A stretch of DNA of 64,000 bases from Gymnorhina tibicen. Taxonomy: Eukaryota > Chordata > Aves > Passeriformes > Artamidae. A program made the position numbers and the translations under genes. Shown piece after piece: positions 12,561 to 24,480 of this stretch. Position 1 is the first letter of the stretch. Each line of letters starts with the position of its first letter. The stretch is from assembly GCA_013399875.1 (NCBI GenBank), contig VXAZ01001750.1, forward strand, positions 194,988-258,987, given 5' to 3'. The notes beneath the pieces were generated by a model. It saw nothing but the letters and a program-made list of their open reading frames with translations, was not told the origin of the DNA and made no database searches.

Positions 12561-15500
12561 ATGGGTTCGATGGATGCAGCTGAAAGGTTTGCAGCAGCCA
12601 GGGAAGGGGGGAGAGGCTGTGGTGAGCAGTGGGAGGCAGCCTTCCCATGCTGGCCAAAGCAGAAAAAAGTCATTCAAAACCACGAAGGCTGAGGCATGTC
12701 TCATGCCCACTCACACATACACACAAAGCAGACAACACATGTGCAGCCCGCTACACACCCCAGCAGTGTCACTTTGGCACACCACAGCCCCAGGTTCTGC
12801 TGCCTGGTCATTTCTCTGGTCCCTCTCGCAGTGTTGGTGCTGGGGTTGGCAGGAGTGCCGTGGACCAGTGGGATTGAGCCTATATTCGCATGTGGTCTCT
12901 CTCTTCCTTAAACTGGAAGGTGTGCGTGGAAGGACGGACACGAGAACAAACACAGAGGGTGCCAAGCACTCCGTAATGAGAGTGGTGACCCTGTGGGGAG
13001 GAGCTCAGTCTGATTCAGCTTTATGCTTAACTCTGTTTCTCAGCTCTCTGTTTACAAATTCCTGAACTGAAATTCCTCCCTTTATCTGTCCTGAGCATCC
13101 TTTAGCATCCTTTAGCTATACCTCCTGTGCTCTGGCTATAGATTAGAGCAATCCTGAGGAGGCAAGTCTTTTTAGGAGGATCCAAGAGTGCAATCAGGAA
13201 GCTGTTCAGTGCTCCCATCCTCTTGTCACTGCGCCAAGTGATCATGGACTTCAGAAAGAACCAGCACCCACCTCTGAAACCCCTGTAGATCCTGTGTGCC
13301 CCTCCTCCAGCACTTGGGTTTTTACTCATCACTTTACTCCAAGTGTGGAACAGCTCTTGGTTTGTGGTTTAACTTACCTGCATGAGTAACACCTGAATTC
13401 CTCTCCTCACTACCGAGGTTAAATAGAATTGGGGTGGCTGTTGCCTTTCAGGGTATTGCAGTCTTTGATGTGCAAAGGACATAGATCTGTCTGATATTTC
13501 GACATGGCACATTTTTTTACATTTAATCTGCTCTTTATTTATCTGTTTAGTTCTCAAACTAAATGTGGTTTTGGTTGTGTTTTTTTTTTTCAATTTGCTT
13601 TTGCTGCTTGTGCTAGAGATCGTGTGTGCTAACAAAAATCTCAAGAGTTTTCCAGTGCCAGCAAGCAGACAATTTGAGGATTTTCTGTGAGTATCCAGAC
13701 TTGGGCTCTGCCTCTAAGTCAGGCACACACATTTCCCTCATTCTGAATTAAGGCTGCGATGGAATGAAAAGAGGAAGAGCAGTGAATGCCTCCTTCAGTC
13801 ATTCCTGTTCTCAAGACCTAAAGGTACTCCTCTAAAAGAGATCCCAGTGTTTTGATCTAGTGGACAACACCTTTTTCCCCAGGCTGAAAGCCCTTTGGGC
13901 AGTGACTTTACAAGTCAAGAGGGATATTCCAATAGCACTACGGAGTAATAATGAAGTGAAGGTCCTTTATTTGTCCGATTAGCAGTGGGAGGTTATGGCA
14001 AAGGACAGCATTCAGAGTGTGCACTTTCCAGCTGCTGGCATGCTGTGAGCCTGACACACCCCAAGGAATCCAGAAAAAAATTCTTGAAGCATGAGAATCA
14101 TTTTCCCCCTAGTTCTGCCTCCCCTTTTCCTCCAGGAGGGAGTTCCCATGTGCTGTTTAGGGCTACATCTTGATTTCCCTATTGCCCTTCTCAGCAATAT
14201 ATGTCATCCCTGGATACTGATGGAAACACAGATACTTGTTTTTGCAGCAGTTCTGTGTTCAGCCCAATATCCTGGGGTTTGGGTGGATTTTTTTAATCTT
14301 ACCCTCCTGTTTCGTTTCTTGGCATTAATTGCTCATACTGTCCTCCTGCTTAGTGCAGTAGGACCAAGTATTCTCTTGTTCTAAAAGCATGGGGATGTTT
14401 TTGGTAGAAGATTTGGCCAGTGCAGCTTCAATTAATTGTGTCAGCCATGGTGATAATCAACCATCAGGGAGCAATTCACTGGGGAAAGGCTGAGAAATGC
14501 ATATCAGAAGGTCTGAGGTGAGGAGGCAGAAGATCGAGACCTGGGGGAGAGTGATGTGTTTAGCACAGCTGGATGGGAGGGGACAGATGGGACTGCATGG
14601 AAAGTGGGAGCAGGATTCAGGACTCAGGATATTCAGAATGAAGGCAATAGCAAGGATGTGGTTTTCTCAGCCAAGATAAAATGACTTTTAGCTGGGAAGC
14701 CATTAAAAGCAATGGCCCTCTTCTTCCTTCCTTTGCTCTGGCTGCTTGTGCCCACTGTGCTGTAGCTCTGTGAGATCTCAGGCTGTGACAGGGTCAGCTG
14801 AATGGGGGAGCTAACCTGGCTGAAAACAAATCATTTACTATCCCAGGTTTATCTGCCAGTGGATTGGGTCCCAGATCTGACACCCACACAGCTTTTCAAG
14901 CAAGGGTGCTGGCACAGGGGAGGGGATGTCATCAGCCAGAGAGATGGGGAGATTCACATAATTTCCAGCACTCCCTCTCTGGAAGCATCAGGCCAAAACA
15001 GCTGATGGATCAGCATGACGAGGCTGGCACCCACCCTGCTGCGTGTGCTTAAAGAGGCTGCAAACAAGAAAAACATACTTTAAAGGCTGAGCAGGCCTGG
15101 GCAAAACTGAGCAGTCACTTCCCTCCCTCAAGCTGCTGCTCTTCAGAGGCCGTGGGTTGCACAAGTCATGGCAGAACCCACGAGGAGGTCTCACGGGCAG
15201 AAGGAGCTGCAAAAGGTGGTCCACAGGGTCCAACCTCCTCACTTCTGCTCTGGGTATCAACAGTCTGCATCCCCCCAGCAGCTTCCCAACAGGGAGCAGC
15301 ACTAGTGCAAGCACGTGTTCCTGACTGGATATAACTAAATTGGGGAGGGTTGGTGGGGGGGGAGGAAAAAGGAAAAAAGAAAAAAAAAGGATGACCAGCT
15401 TCCAGCTTTAAACGGCATGATAGAGAGATACATCCCAGCAGGCAAGATAAGCAAGACAGATAGACAGATTAAAGGCAGAGAGATTTCATCAGAAAAGGGG

Positions 15501-16716
15501 AAACTCCTCAGGGTATTATTTTCTAAATACTGGCTATTACTGAATGGGTACCACAGGAGGTGAGCCAAATCCTCACCTGGAGAGAAATGGGAAAGCTCTC
15601 CCACCAGTGGGGCTAAGGATTCATCCGAGCTGAGACCCGACCCGGTGTGCTGATGGCAAGAGGCAAGCTTTACGTGTGTGTTCTGCTGCTGTTGCTTCTG
15701 TCTGAGACCACGACCAACCCCTGTGCAGGGAGAGGTCAGGAGGCCATGGACCTCTGAGGCCACACAAAGATGTCATCAGAAGTTCAACGCCAAGACATCT
15801 TCCCTGCATTCAGGCCCCCCTGCCCTGATCAGCTGCCTTTTGTTAGAAGTGCCGGCTCTCCGTAGGAGAGGCACTGTCACACTGGTGAATTGCCCTCCCT
15901 TTTTCACAGGATGCTGGTTTTTTTTCTCAGGAGCTTTGATGTGGAGAGGTAACGACCAAATGTCCCACACCCGCCCTGTCGCCCATCAGCTGCTGCTGCT
16001 GGGGTTTCAGCACCTTGTGGGGTTTCACCTCCTCCAGCGGAGTTAATCCCTCTTCACTTCCATTTCCTTCCACCCCGACTTGCTCTCCTCCGTGAGTTTA
16101 GTTGGAGCCAGATCTCACACCCCGCCTCCGGGCTCCCCTTCCTGGGAGCAGGAACTGGAGTGACCCCGGCAAGCCCCAGGAGAAGAGAGACAATCAGCGA
16201 GCCCCCGGCGGCCGCCGTGGTTCTGCTGTCGCTGTGCGCCAGCACAAGCAGCAAATTCCAAGAAGATGCGATCATCAGCAGCTCTGTGAAGACAGGAAAG
16301 TGGTTACAAATGCTCTCTGCCTCAAAGGGAGAGAGAAGAAACCACAGTCTGGCTGCAGCTGTACCTCGTGCTTTCTGATTAATCTGCTGTTTAGAAACAT
16401 TCACTGAGGTACCCGTGCATAGGTAGAGGTGAAAACAAACACACCGAAGCATGTGAAGGGACTGCTTTATCTCCAGCCAACACAAACAGAGCCTGCTTCC
16501 AGCGTGGATACAAAGTCCTCCTACAAAAGGGAACAGAGACAGAGGTTTCTTCCTCAGAGCTGTCTACACTGCACATTCAGGGAGAGAAAAAATTTGCTAG
16601 GGCATGTGGCATGACCATCCACGTGTGGGATCTAGGGTTTTAAATGTTAAAGTACGCAGTGCTTCAAATACAGCATCTTCTTTAAACACTGATGCTACTC
16701 AGCAGGCAAATATGTC

Positions 16717-16735
16717 TCATCATCATCATCATCAT
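16717..16735. repeat. (CAT)n microsatellite
   Basis: About six tandem CAT/ATC units followed by AT-rich DNA. Confidence 0.8.
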
Positions 16736-17002
16736 ATTTTCCTCAGTCTTCTGGCCTAAATTTTCTATTTTAACGTGCTGCATATGTATCTGTTTGCCCA
16801 AAGAGGAGGGAGCAAGTGTTCGCAAGCAGCCCTATCATGACAGTAAATGGCAGAATGAACAAAGTTAAAAGTTTTCTGAAATGTTTAATTAGCAGTTCAA
16901 TGGCCAGGTTCTCCATACAGCTCAATGCCCAGGTATGGTTCAGTAGGAAATTATTGGGTCGGTTGAGTTACAAAGAGATGCAAAAAGAAAATATTACTCA
17001 TA

Positions 17003-17130
17003 AATCATAGAATGGTTTGGGTTGCAAACCATTAAAGATCATTTCATTCCAACTCCCTGCCATGGGCAGGGTCACCTTCCACTATCCCAGGTTGCTCAGA
17101 GCCCCGTCCAACCTGTCCTTGAACTTATTG
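17003..17130 (-). mobile_element. CR1 LINE tail fragment
   Basis: Inverted 'aatcatagaatggtttggg' tail, then 'ccctgccatgggcaggg' and 'ctatcccaggttgctcag'. About 120 bp survive. Confidence 0.8.
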
Positions 17131-18132
17131 ATGCCTCCCTAGACAGCTTGACCCAGCCTTCCATGCTGTTTTACCAGCTGGAGCTATGTGTTCCCAGCAC
17201 ATCTCCATATCTCCCTGGTGAGTCCCTTGTTCCAGGTGCTATAGGGGAGGGTACATCCCTGAGCTTCTCTCTCACATTCGTTTGCTGCAAAGCTGAGTGG
17301 ATCCTTTTCTGCCCCAGTCTGTAAAGGCCACCACAAAACACAGAATCTGGCCTCATTATTGATATCTGACATTCCTTATTTTCACTATCAAAAGGTTTTA
17401 TTGAAGCCTTGAATTTGCCACAGTGGGTATCCTTTCAAAATCCGCCAAGTTTGCTGTAGAAAAAACAGATAACATTACCTTGGTATTTGCAGTATTCCCT
17501 GTGCTGCTCTTCCCACTTCAGCGGAAGACTGCTGAGGATGTTTAGGGAAAGGCTAAGATAAATGTTCCTCAGTATCAAAATAAATAATAGACGCTAATGT
17601 GCAGCTTGTATTTTTCATGCTCATATTGGATTCCAGCTTGAGTTTAAAGGGAGCTGCCCCAGAGCTTTCAGGCTGTGGCTCCCAAGTCCGGAAGGATCAA
17701 GGGGCAGAAGTGAGGGCATATTCATGTACACGTGACATGCAGATAAAGAAGTTTCTCTGCATAAAGTCTCTCTTTCAGCATGGAAGCATGTTGCCAACAC
17801 TCAGCAAGTAATAAATAATAGCAAGAGTACAAGAATTCTTCCACAGGATAATTCACCAGCCACAAAAATTACCATAACTATCCACCAGCCTCTGGTCTGG
17901 CAGGGTAAAAGGCAGAAGCTTAACTTGCTGCACAAGAGGAAAAGAGAAATTCTCCTGGGCAGTCCTTTAGTGGTCCAAAGAGATCGCGGTTTTCCTGCTT
18001 TGAACTGTGTGCAAAGGAAAGAGTGAAGTCCAGAGCCAACCCACTGAGTATTCAGGCCTAGTGTTTGAAAAGGCCAGATACTCAATCCTTGATGTTTCAT
18101 CCCTCATGCCAGGTTCTGGCTCCCACATAAGT
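17131..18132. other. Non-coding stretch, nothing recognised
   Basis: No repeat, exon-like or RNA feature supported. Confidence 0.45.
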
Positions 18133-18267
18133 TGGCAGTGTCCAAGGCCAGGTTGAATGGGGCTCTGAGCAACCTGGACTAGTGGAAGGTGTCTCTGCCT
18201 ATGGCAGGGCATTGGAGAGAGATGATCTTGTAAAGGTCCCTTCCAACCCAGACCACTCTGTGATTCA
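18133..18267 (+). mobile_element. CR1 LINE tail fragment
   Basis: Plus-sense CR1 final ~130 bp: 'gtgtccaaggccagg', 'ggctctgagcaacctgg', ending 'ctctgtgattc'. Confidence 0.8.
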
Positions 18268-21200
18268 ATTTGTTGCATGAGGAGATGATGAGTATAATAT
18301 ACCATCCTAGCAAAAACCACTTAGGGTGTGGCAGTCTAGGAGAACAAGATTAAGGCAAATGATAGGTATTTCAAGCCAAAATTCACCATTTCATAGCTAA
18401 GTGAACAGACAAAACATAAAATGCTCTTTGTCCTTTCGAACATATAATGTGACCTGCTCTATGGCCTAATCCTGGAACTCCCACAGGATGCAATTTGATG
18501 CCTCAATTATCCTGCTCCTACTGAAAGGGCTCCTAAGAAGCACCTGATGTGAGACACTCTTGGTACAATCTGGAGCAAAAACAAGGAAGAAAGAGCTGCA
18601 CAATTCTGGAGGCAGTGGTGCAAAACACAGCCATGCAAAACAGATTCTCATTTGATCTCTTTCTCGGAAGGCTTTATCTCAGAAACATCTCAGTATGTTA
18701 AGGCACTGCCTCGATGGCTTGTTACTCCTGCAGTGCCTGAAAGACTGAGCTGCTGGAGCCTCCTTTGAGACATGTTTCATTCTACTGTCAAATCTAAGAT
18801 TTTGGGTTCCGTTTCGGCTGTTGCTGCTGCAATGTCACCTGTGGTCCTGCAGAAAAAGCAAGAGAGAACAGTGTTGGTGGTGGTGCCTCAGCTCTACAGG
18901 ACGAAACACTGCCTGGTTTCTCCTCTCACTACATGGAAATAACTCCACTGCTTTCAACAGAGTAGCCCTGTCAGCTCCAAATCAAATCTGTTGACCTTGC
19001 TGGGTCTGTCTTATGCTGGTGTTGTTGCTGAGGTTACAGGATGGAGCAATGATGACCCCTATCTGTGCTTTCCTCTGTTATGGTGAACCTTTGAAATGTA
19101 CCCAAGGCAAGTTTTGACATGGGAAAACCTGTTGTCTCCTAAGAAACTCCAGATAGATTTAGCTACTGAAATAGCTTTAAAAATCCTTTTGCTCTTTCCC
19201 TGCGATTGTCAGGAAAATCTCCGCAGTACCACCGGACACAGACACTTGAGGTCCCTCATAACAGTATGAAATGTCACTTCAGAGCAGTGTTCCTTTGGGA
19301 ATATCTGGTGGTAGCTTCTTACAGAGGCACCTGGCCTTTATTTTTCATCCCAGGCCCACTGACACTGCATGAAGAAACCATTCCTGATCTTCCAGGATTT
19401 CTGCTGAGACCGAGCACAGGCCTGAAGACAAAGCTGTAGGGATGCATGTTGCAGTCCTAGGTATTCCAGGTGAAAAACTCTTCCCTGGTGATGTTGATGA
19501 GTAGGAGGATTCTGACATAGCAGTTCTTGTAGGGTTATCACCTCTAAATTAATCCAAGGGAAACAGGTACAAACCCAGGCTTGCTGAACTGGCACAGCCA
19601 TGAGTCTAAAAGTGAGGAAGTGACACTTGGGTGATTGTCCAAGACATGGAAATGGGGATAAAGGGAGGGCAGGGGATTTAGTATTTTCCTAGATGAGGCA
19701 GAGCCCGTCCCCTTTCCTGCCTGGCACATGAGTTTGTCCACTTTTTTTTACTGCTGGACCACAGTGTTACAGATAATCACAGTGTAAACTACATTCTTTT
19801 AGTGCAGCTTTTGTCTCTTTTCTATAGGATAGAAAGTTTCCTTGTGGAATCAGACTCTGTCATGCCAGGCACTCAAGAAAACACGTGTTGAAAAAAGTGC
19901 CTGTTCCCAGGCTTTCAGACTAAATAACACCAGACCAAAGGTGAGGGGGAAGCAGAAACCTGGATGAGGGACTTGATGAAGTTCCTGCACCAAGTCCATG
20001 TCCAGGGTGGAACTGACTCCAGACGCCTCACACCTTGCTTGTAACAATCAGGGTGAAGCTGCTCCCCAGCCCACCTTGCACTGATCAGGTTATTATTTTC
20101 CTGCCTGTTGCGATAACACACAACCAGATTTGTAACATATGTGAAAACCATGGTTTCATAAGTAACATGATCCAATTTCTACTTGCTGGCCACCTGATTT
20201 CTTTTGTGTATTCGGGATTACCAGGATTCAGGATAACCTAAGGAGAACTGCACATGCTCATTTTGCCTCACTTCTGAAGTCCTGGGTGTGTTTATCCTTA
20301 ACCATAATTCTTTCCCCAGCCTTGCTCCTACTCCCAGCCCTGACCTTATCTTAGCCTGTCAGAATAAGAGTTTGAAAACAAAGGTGCAGCCAGTTTTGTT
20401 TTTTTAATACTGCTTGACAGGGTTAAAATGCAGAACACAGACCTTCCAACTTTCACAAAGCGATTGCCTTGTCTGCTTTGTACTGTTTTATGCTAAAATA
20501 CATAGAGCCATTCTAATTTCAGAGGAAAAAGGGAGCTGCCTTCTATTCCACAGCAGGCATGGTAAAAGCACAAGTAGGCTGATATTTATGCACAACCTTC
20601 AGATATATAGGTTTGTTGCTGTTATCATTTACAGTAATGGCTGTGTTGCAAGTTGAGAGCTGGTGGTACAACACCTGTAGTCATTACTACATAGTTATGG
20701 TGGTGATGAGTCTTTGACAAGTTCAGGGTGAGAAGGACAAGGAACAAAGGTGTAAATGAGCTACGCTTTGTCTGTCCCCTGAGCTGCCAACAGTCACAGA
20801 GCCTTGACAGAGGAGCGGAGCACACTTTCAAAAGCAGCCTGACCTTGGAGCTGAGGTACCAATTTCACATGTGACTTGGGCTTTTAGGAGCCTCCATCCC
20901 ACAGACTTCACAGGAACTAAGCCTGTTCAGAAGTGAAAGACAAAAGCAGTTTTGCTCTTCACTTCAAAGGGAAGAGAATCTGGCCCTATCTGCAATCAGT
21001 TCAGAATTGCCAGTGGAGCAGAAAAACTTGGAAGTAGAGAAACCCCAGGTCTGTGCTCTCTCTGGAGGGATCTGTCTGTTGGATCCTGATGACATGAGCG
21101 AGAAACTGACTGGATGGGAGGAACTTCAGCTGCCTGTGATTATGCTGCTTTTTCACACACTAGTGCTGGAATATGGAGTGAACACAATGCTGCTGTTAAC

Positions 21201-23059
21201 ACTGTGTATGAGTGGACAGAAAAGCTGTGCCTAACGTGTCTGAGGCAGTAAAGCTCATCACAGCAGTTAAGAAGTCCTGAAGGCAGCTACTCGAGAAAGG
21301 ACGGTTAAAAATTTTTGACCAGTATTTGTGCTAAAGACTCTTTTGAGGATTTTGTGCCATTGGAGTTGCTTTCGCCTACAAAGCTGAAGTTGGTGCTGGG
21401 GTTGATGTGTTGTTATTCTCAAGGCTGTAATGAGGACGAGCAAAAGGAGTTTGAAGGTGACTCAGATGCCATCTTCTGTACTGTATTTATCTAGTGCCAG
21501 TCACAGACTTCATGCTCTGCTGGCTGCCTGAGGACTAGGAAGAAACAGTCTTCACAACTACTATAATTTATCACCCACACCGTAAAGTTTAATTTCACTT
21601 TTGAAGCACCGGTGCTGCCCTGGCTGAAAAAAAAAGGAGGCTGGACAAGCATGCTTATGCTTGTAGTGGTATTGGAAAATTTCTCAAGTACCTGTGGGCA
21701 GGTGTGGCTCACATACTTGGGTTAAACCAATCGCCAGATCTAGGGTCAGGAAGGAATTTTGCCCCAGGTCACACTGGTGGGGATGATTGTGTTGTTTTTG
21801 TTTCCCTTGCTTCGTAGTGTGGGTTGTGGTTGGCTTCCTAGATTATCTACTGCCATCTTAAGAAATGCTAATGACCCAGGCTTTAGGTCCACAGGTGGAA
21901 TTGTAGATCCAAACCTGCAGGTCTCAGGCCTGCCTCTGATAGCGACTGCAGCCACTTTGTGCCCCTGTGCAGAGACTCCAGCATCCTCAGGGCTCTCAGC
22001 ATCCTTCTGATTGCCCTGTAGTCTAGGCATCTCCACCAAATAGAATCCATGTAAGTGTGCAATTTGGAAATCTGGCCATGCTGTTCCTCTCTCTTGGTTC
22101 TTTCCCTATGGTGCAGCAGGTTTTCAGATTGTTTTGGGTGACAGAGCACCTTGTGATGAGGACTGGGATATGGATGCTCCCTGGAACTTGTCAGCCTGCA
22201 GGATGCTTATGATTGCGATGCCCTGGATTTGTGGATGTGGGTGACCTTTCCTGGGTGGCACAGCACTGTAATTTGGTTTTCTGTGTTGCTGGGGGGTGGG
22301 GGGGAGGAGGTGTTGGTACTGTTCACTTTTTTTAGTGGAATTGAAAATACTAGAAGGTTTACATTTAACAATTATTGTTCCCATACCACTTATGTGGGAT
22401 GACTGGAATCGTATTAGGGGCATGGTTGCATGATCCAAGAAAGCCAGAATGAGAGAGCATCACTTCGAAGGGATGGCAGTCCCATAAGCAGGCATTCTTC
22501 ACAGTTAATGAAAGCACTTTGGCCATAATTGCACTGTTAATTCACTTCAGATATGTTGCTGCATCTGAATTTCCCAACTAACCGGTGATTAAAACAACAA
22601 GTCGCTTGGGGAGTGGCTTGTGTGATGTTGGTATTAAAGGATGAAAATAACCAGAAAGTTAGGGGCATTCTTCTGAGGTACTGAAAACCCTTAATGAGGC
22701 CCTTAATTATGCAATAACTTCTTTGCAAGCAAACACATGCCTATTATCATTATTATTGTGCTGATAGTTGATATCCCACTGACATGAACAATTTAGAGAA
22801 TTCCAAGTATTATGCAGCTCTCCTGCCAGCTCGGAATAGGCTGACACAGCTACAGCTACCTATTTAAGAAGATTAGCCTGATTTTATTTCCATAAGAATT
22901 TAAAGTGACAAAACCACTTGCCACACCCAGGAAACGATCATTAAAAATGAATTACTGCACATTCTTTTATTAGCTGTGTGGTTAACTTCTGAATGCTACA
23001 GTCAATGCCAAATCCAAAGAGAGATGCCCTGGAATATCTTGCCCTAGGTTTTGCAGGTT
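18268..23059. other. Long non-coding stretch
   Basis: No CR1 copy or recognisable exon. The right end (22,500-23,000) looks constrained and is listed separately. Confidence 0.45.
22500..23000. promoter_or_regulatory. Candidate conserved non-coding element
   Basis: Repeat-free, AT-rich, with many homeodomain-like cores ('ccataattgcactgttaatt', 'cccttaattatgcaataac', 'cattaaaaatgaatta') and no coding potential. This is the texture of vertebrate developmental enhancers. Judged by eye only. Confidence 0.22.
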
Positions 23060-23118
23060 CTTAGAATCACAGAATATGCTGAGTTGGAAGGGACTCATCA
23101 GGACCATCGAGTCCAAGA
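23060..23118 (-). mobile_element. Very short CR1 tail fragment
   Basis: Inverted tail 'agaatcacagaatatgctg' plus 'gttggaagggactcatc', then unrelated sequence. Confidence 0.65.
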
Positions 23119-23176
23119 ATCACATCATGTACCTTCCTTGAATGTGCAGAGAAAATGTCTCATTATCGAGTCTGGC

Positions 23177-23194
23177 AAAAAAAAAAAAAAAAAA
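23177..23194. repeat. A18 homopolymer
   Basis: Eighteen consecutive A. No recognisable retroposed sequence lies immediately upstream. Confidence 0.9.
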
Positions 23195-23755
23195 GGCATC
23201 TTGAGTAAAATGTACATAATTATTCTTAAGTGGGCATCCCCTAGGAATGATGACAAGTAAATCTTTGCATGCCTTGTGTTACTTATACACAATTCCAGCA
23301 GTTCTGCATGTCTGTGTTGGCCATTACTCCGAGACATCAGGCTAAAGAAGCCGTAAACCACGGGCTTCCTTTTCAGTTGAGGTTCTCGTAGTCCAGAGAG
23401 GAGCCCTCTAGGAAAGGCGAGGTATTTTATGCCGACATCTTCTGCCGAATGGAGGCTGGTTGCAGAGGAGAAACCATCCCAGCAGCTCAAGCTTCAACAG
23501 GTAAGTGAAAGAAGAGAAGGAGCAAAACCTGATGGAAAAGAAAACATAGAAAACTTTCCTTTTTAAAAGCCTCAGCCACGGGCTGTTGTTTCTTTGTTGT
23601 TGTTGTTGCTCGAGCAGCAGCCAGGTGCCAGCGCCGACTGCAGAGCTTTGGGATGTGGGGAACGGGATCAGCTCCGGCACCGTGGCCCGCGCGCGGCCCC
23701 TGCCGGCACCCGTCAGCAGCTGCGCCCGGGGCATGCTGGAAGAGTTTGGAAAACC

Positions 23756-23892
23756 TTGGAATCACGGAATGGCCTGGGTGCGAAAGGTCCTTAAAGACCA
23801 CACAGTTCCAACCCCCCTGCCGTGGGCAGGGACACCTTCCACTATCCCAGGTTGCTCAGAGCCCCATCCAGCCTGGTGCTGAACGTTGCCAG
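23756..23892 (-). mobile_element. CR1 LINE tail fragment
   Basis: Inverted tail 'ggaatcacggaatggcc', then 'ccgtgggcagggacacc' and 'gccccatccagcctgg'. It follows a small CpG-rich patch (about 23,620-23,750). Confidence 0.8.
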
Positions 23893-24195
23893 GGATGAAG
23901 CCTAGTGGTCTTCTTTCAAAATACCCAGCACAGAATCATAGTCATTATTTTCCTTTCTCTTTTCCTCCAAAACTTAATTGCATGGCCATTGAAATGACTG
24001 GAAAGAGTTTTATTTTAAGATTTTAAAAATTTTAAAAGCAGCTTCAGTAATTATTTGGCAGATATTTTCCAATATATAAAAGAATGCCTAAAAGAGATTC
24101 ACCCCTCCCAGCCAAAGGGGGGAGCGGCAGCATTCCAGCCCAACTCCTAGTAATGAGAGAGTGGGGAACGAGATGCAAAAGATCCTCCGAGAGTA

Positions 24196-24480
24196 GTATA
24201 GAATGGTTTGATCTGGAAGGGATCTTAAAGATCACCTTATTCCAACCCCACTGCCATGGGCAGGGACACCTTCCAGTATCCCAGGTTGCTCAGAGCCCCA
24301 TCCGGCCTGGCCCTGGACACTGCCAGGGATGGGGCAGCCCCAGCTTCTCTGGAGAACCTCTGTCAGGGCCTCACCACCTTCACAGGGAACAATTTCTTCC
24401 CAATACCCAATCTAAACCTACTCTCTGTCAGTTTGAAGCCACTGCCCCTTGTCCTGTCACTCCAGGCCTTTGTTGATAAA
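24196..24480 (-). mobile_element. CR1 LINE 3' fragment
   Basis: Inverted CR1 3' end running from 'agaatggtttgatctgg' to 'cttgtcctgtcactccagg'. The octamer tail is largely lost. Confidence 0.85.

Larger units (their letters stand above)
10310..17002. other. Long non-coding stretch
   Basis: No CR1 copy, RNA gene or recognisable exon. It contains purine-rich tracts (15,345-15,390), a T-run near 13,580, a (CAT)n microsatellite near 16,717, and one stretch that looks constrained (12,330-12,560). The 195-codon frame at 12,478-13,065 has no family signature. Confidence 0.45.

Noticed and set aside
12478..13065. 195-codon frame
   Set aside because: Same reasoning: chance length, no recognisable domain, no ATG-promoter context.
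16702..16760. CRISPR-like or other regularly spaced array
   Set aside because: Only a simple (CAT)n microsatellite. No spaced repeats anywhere in the window, and the DNA is avian.
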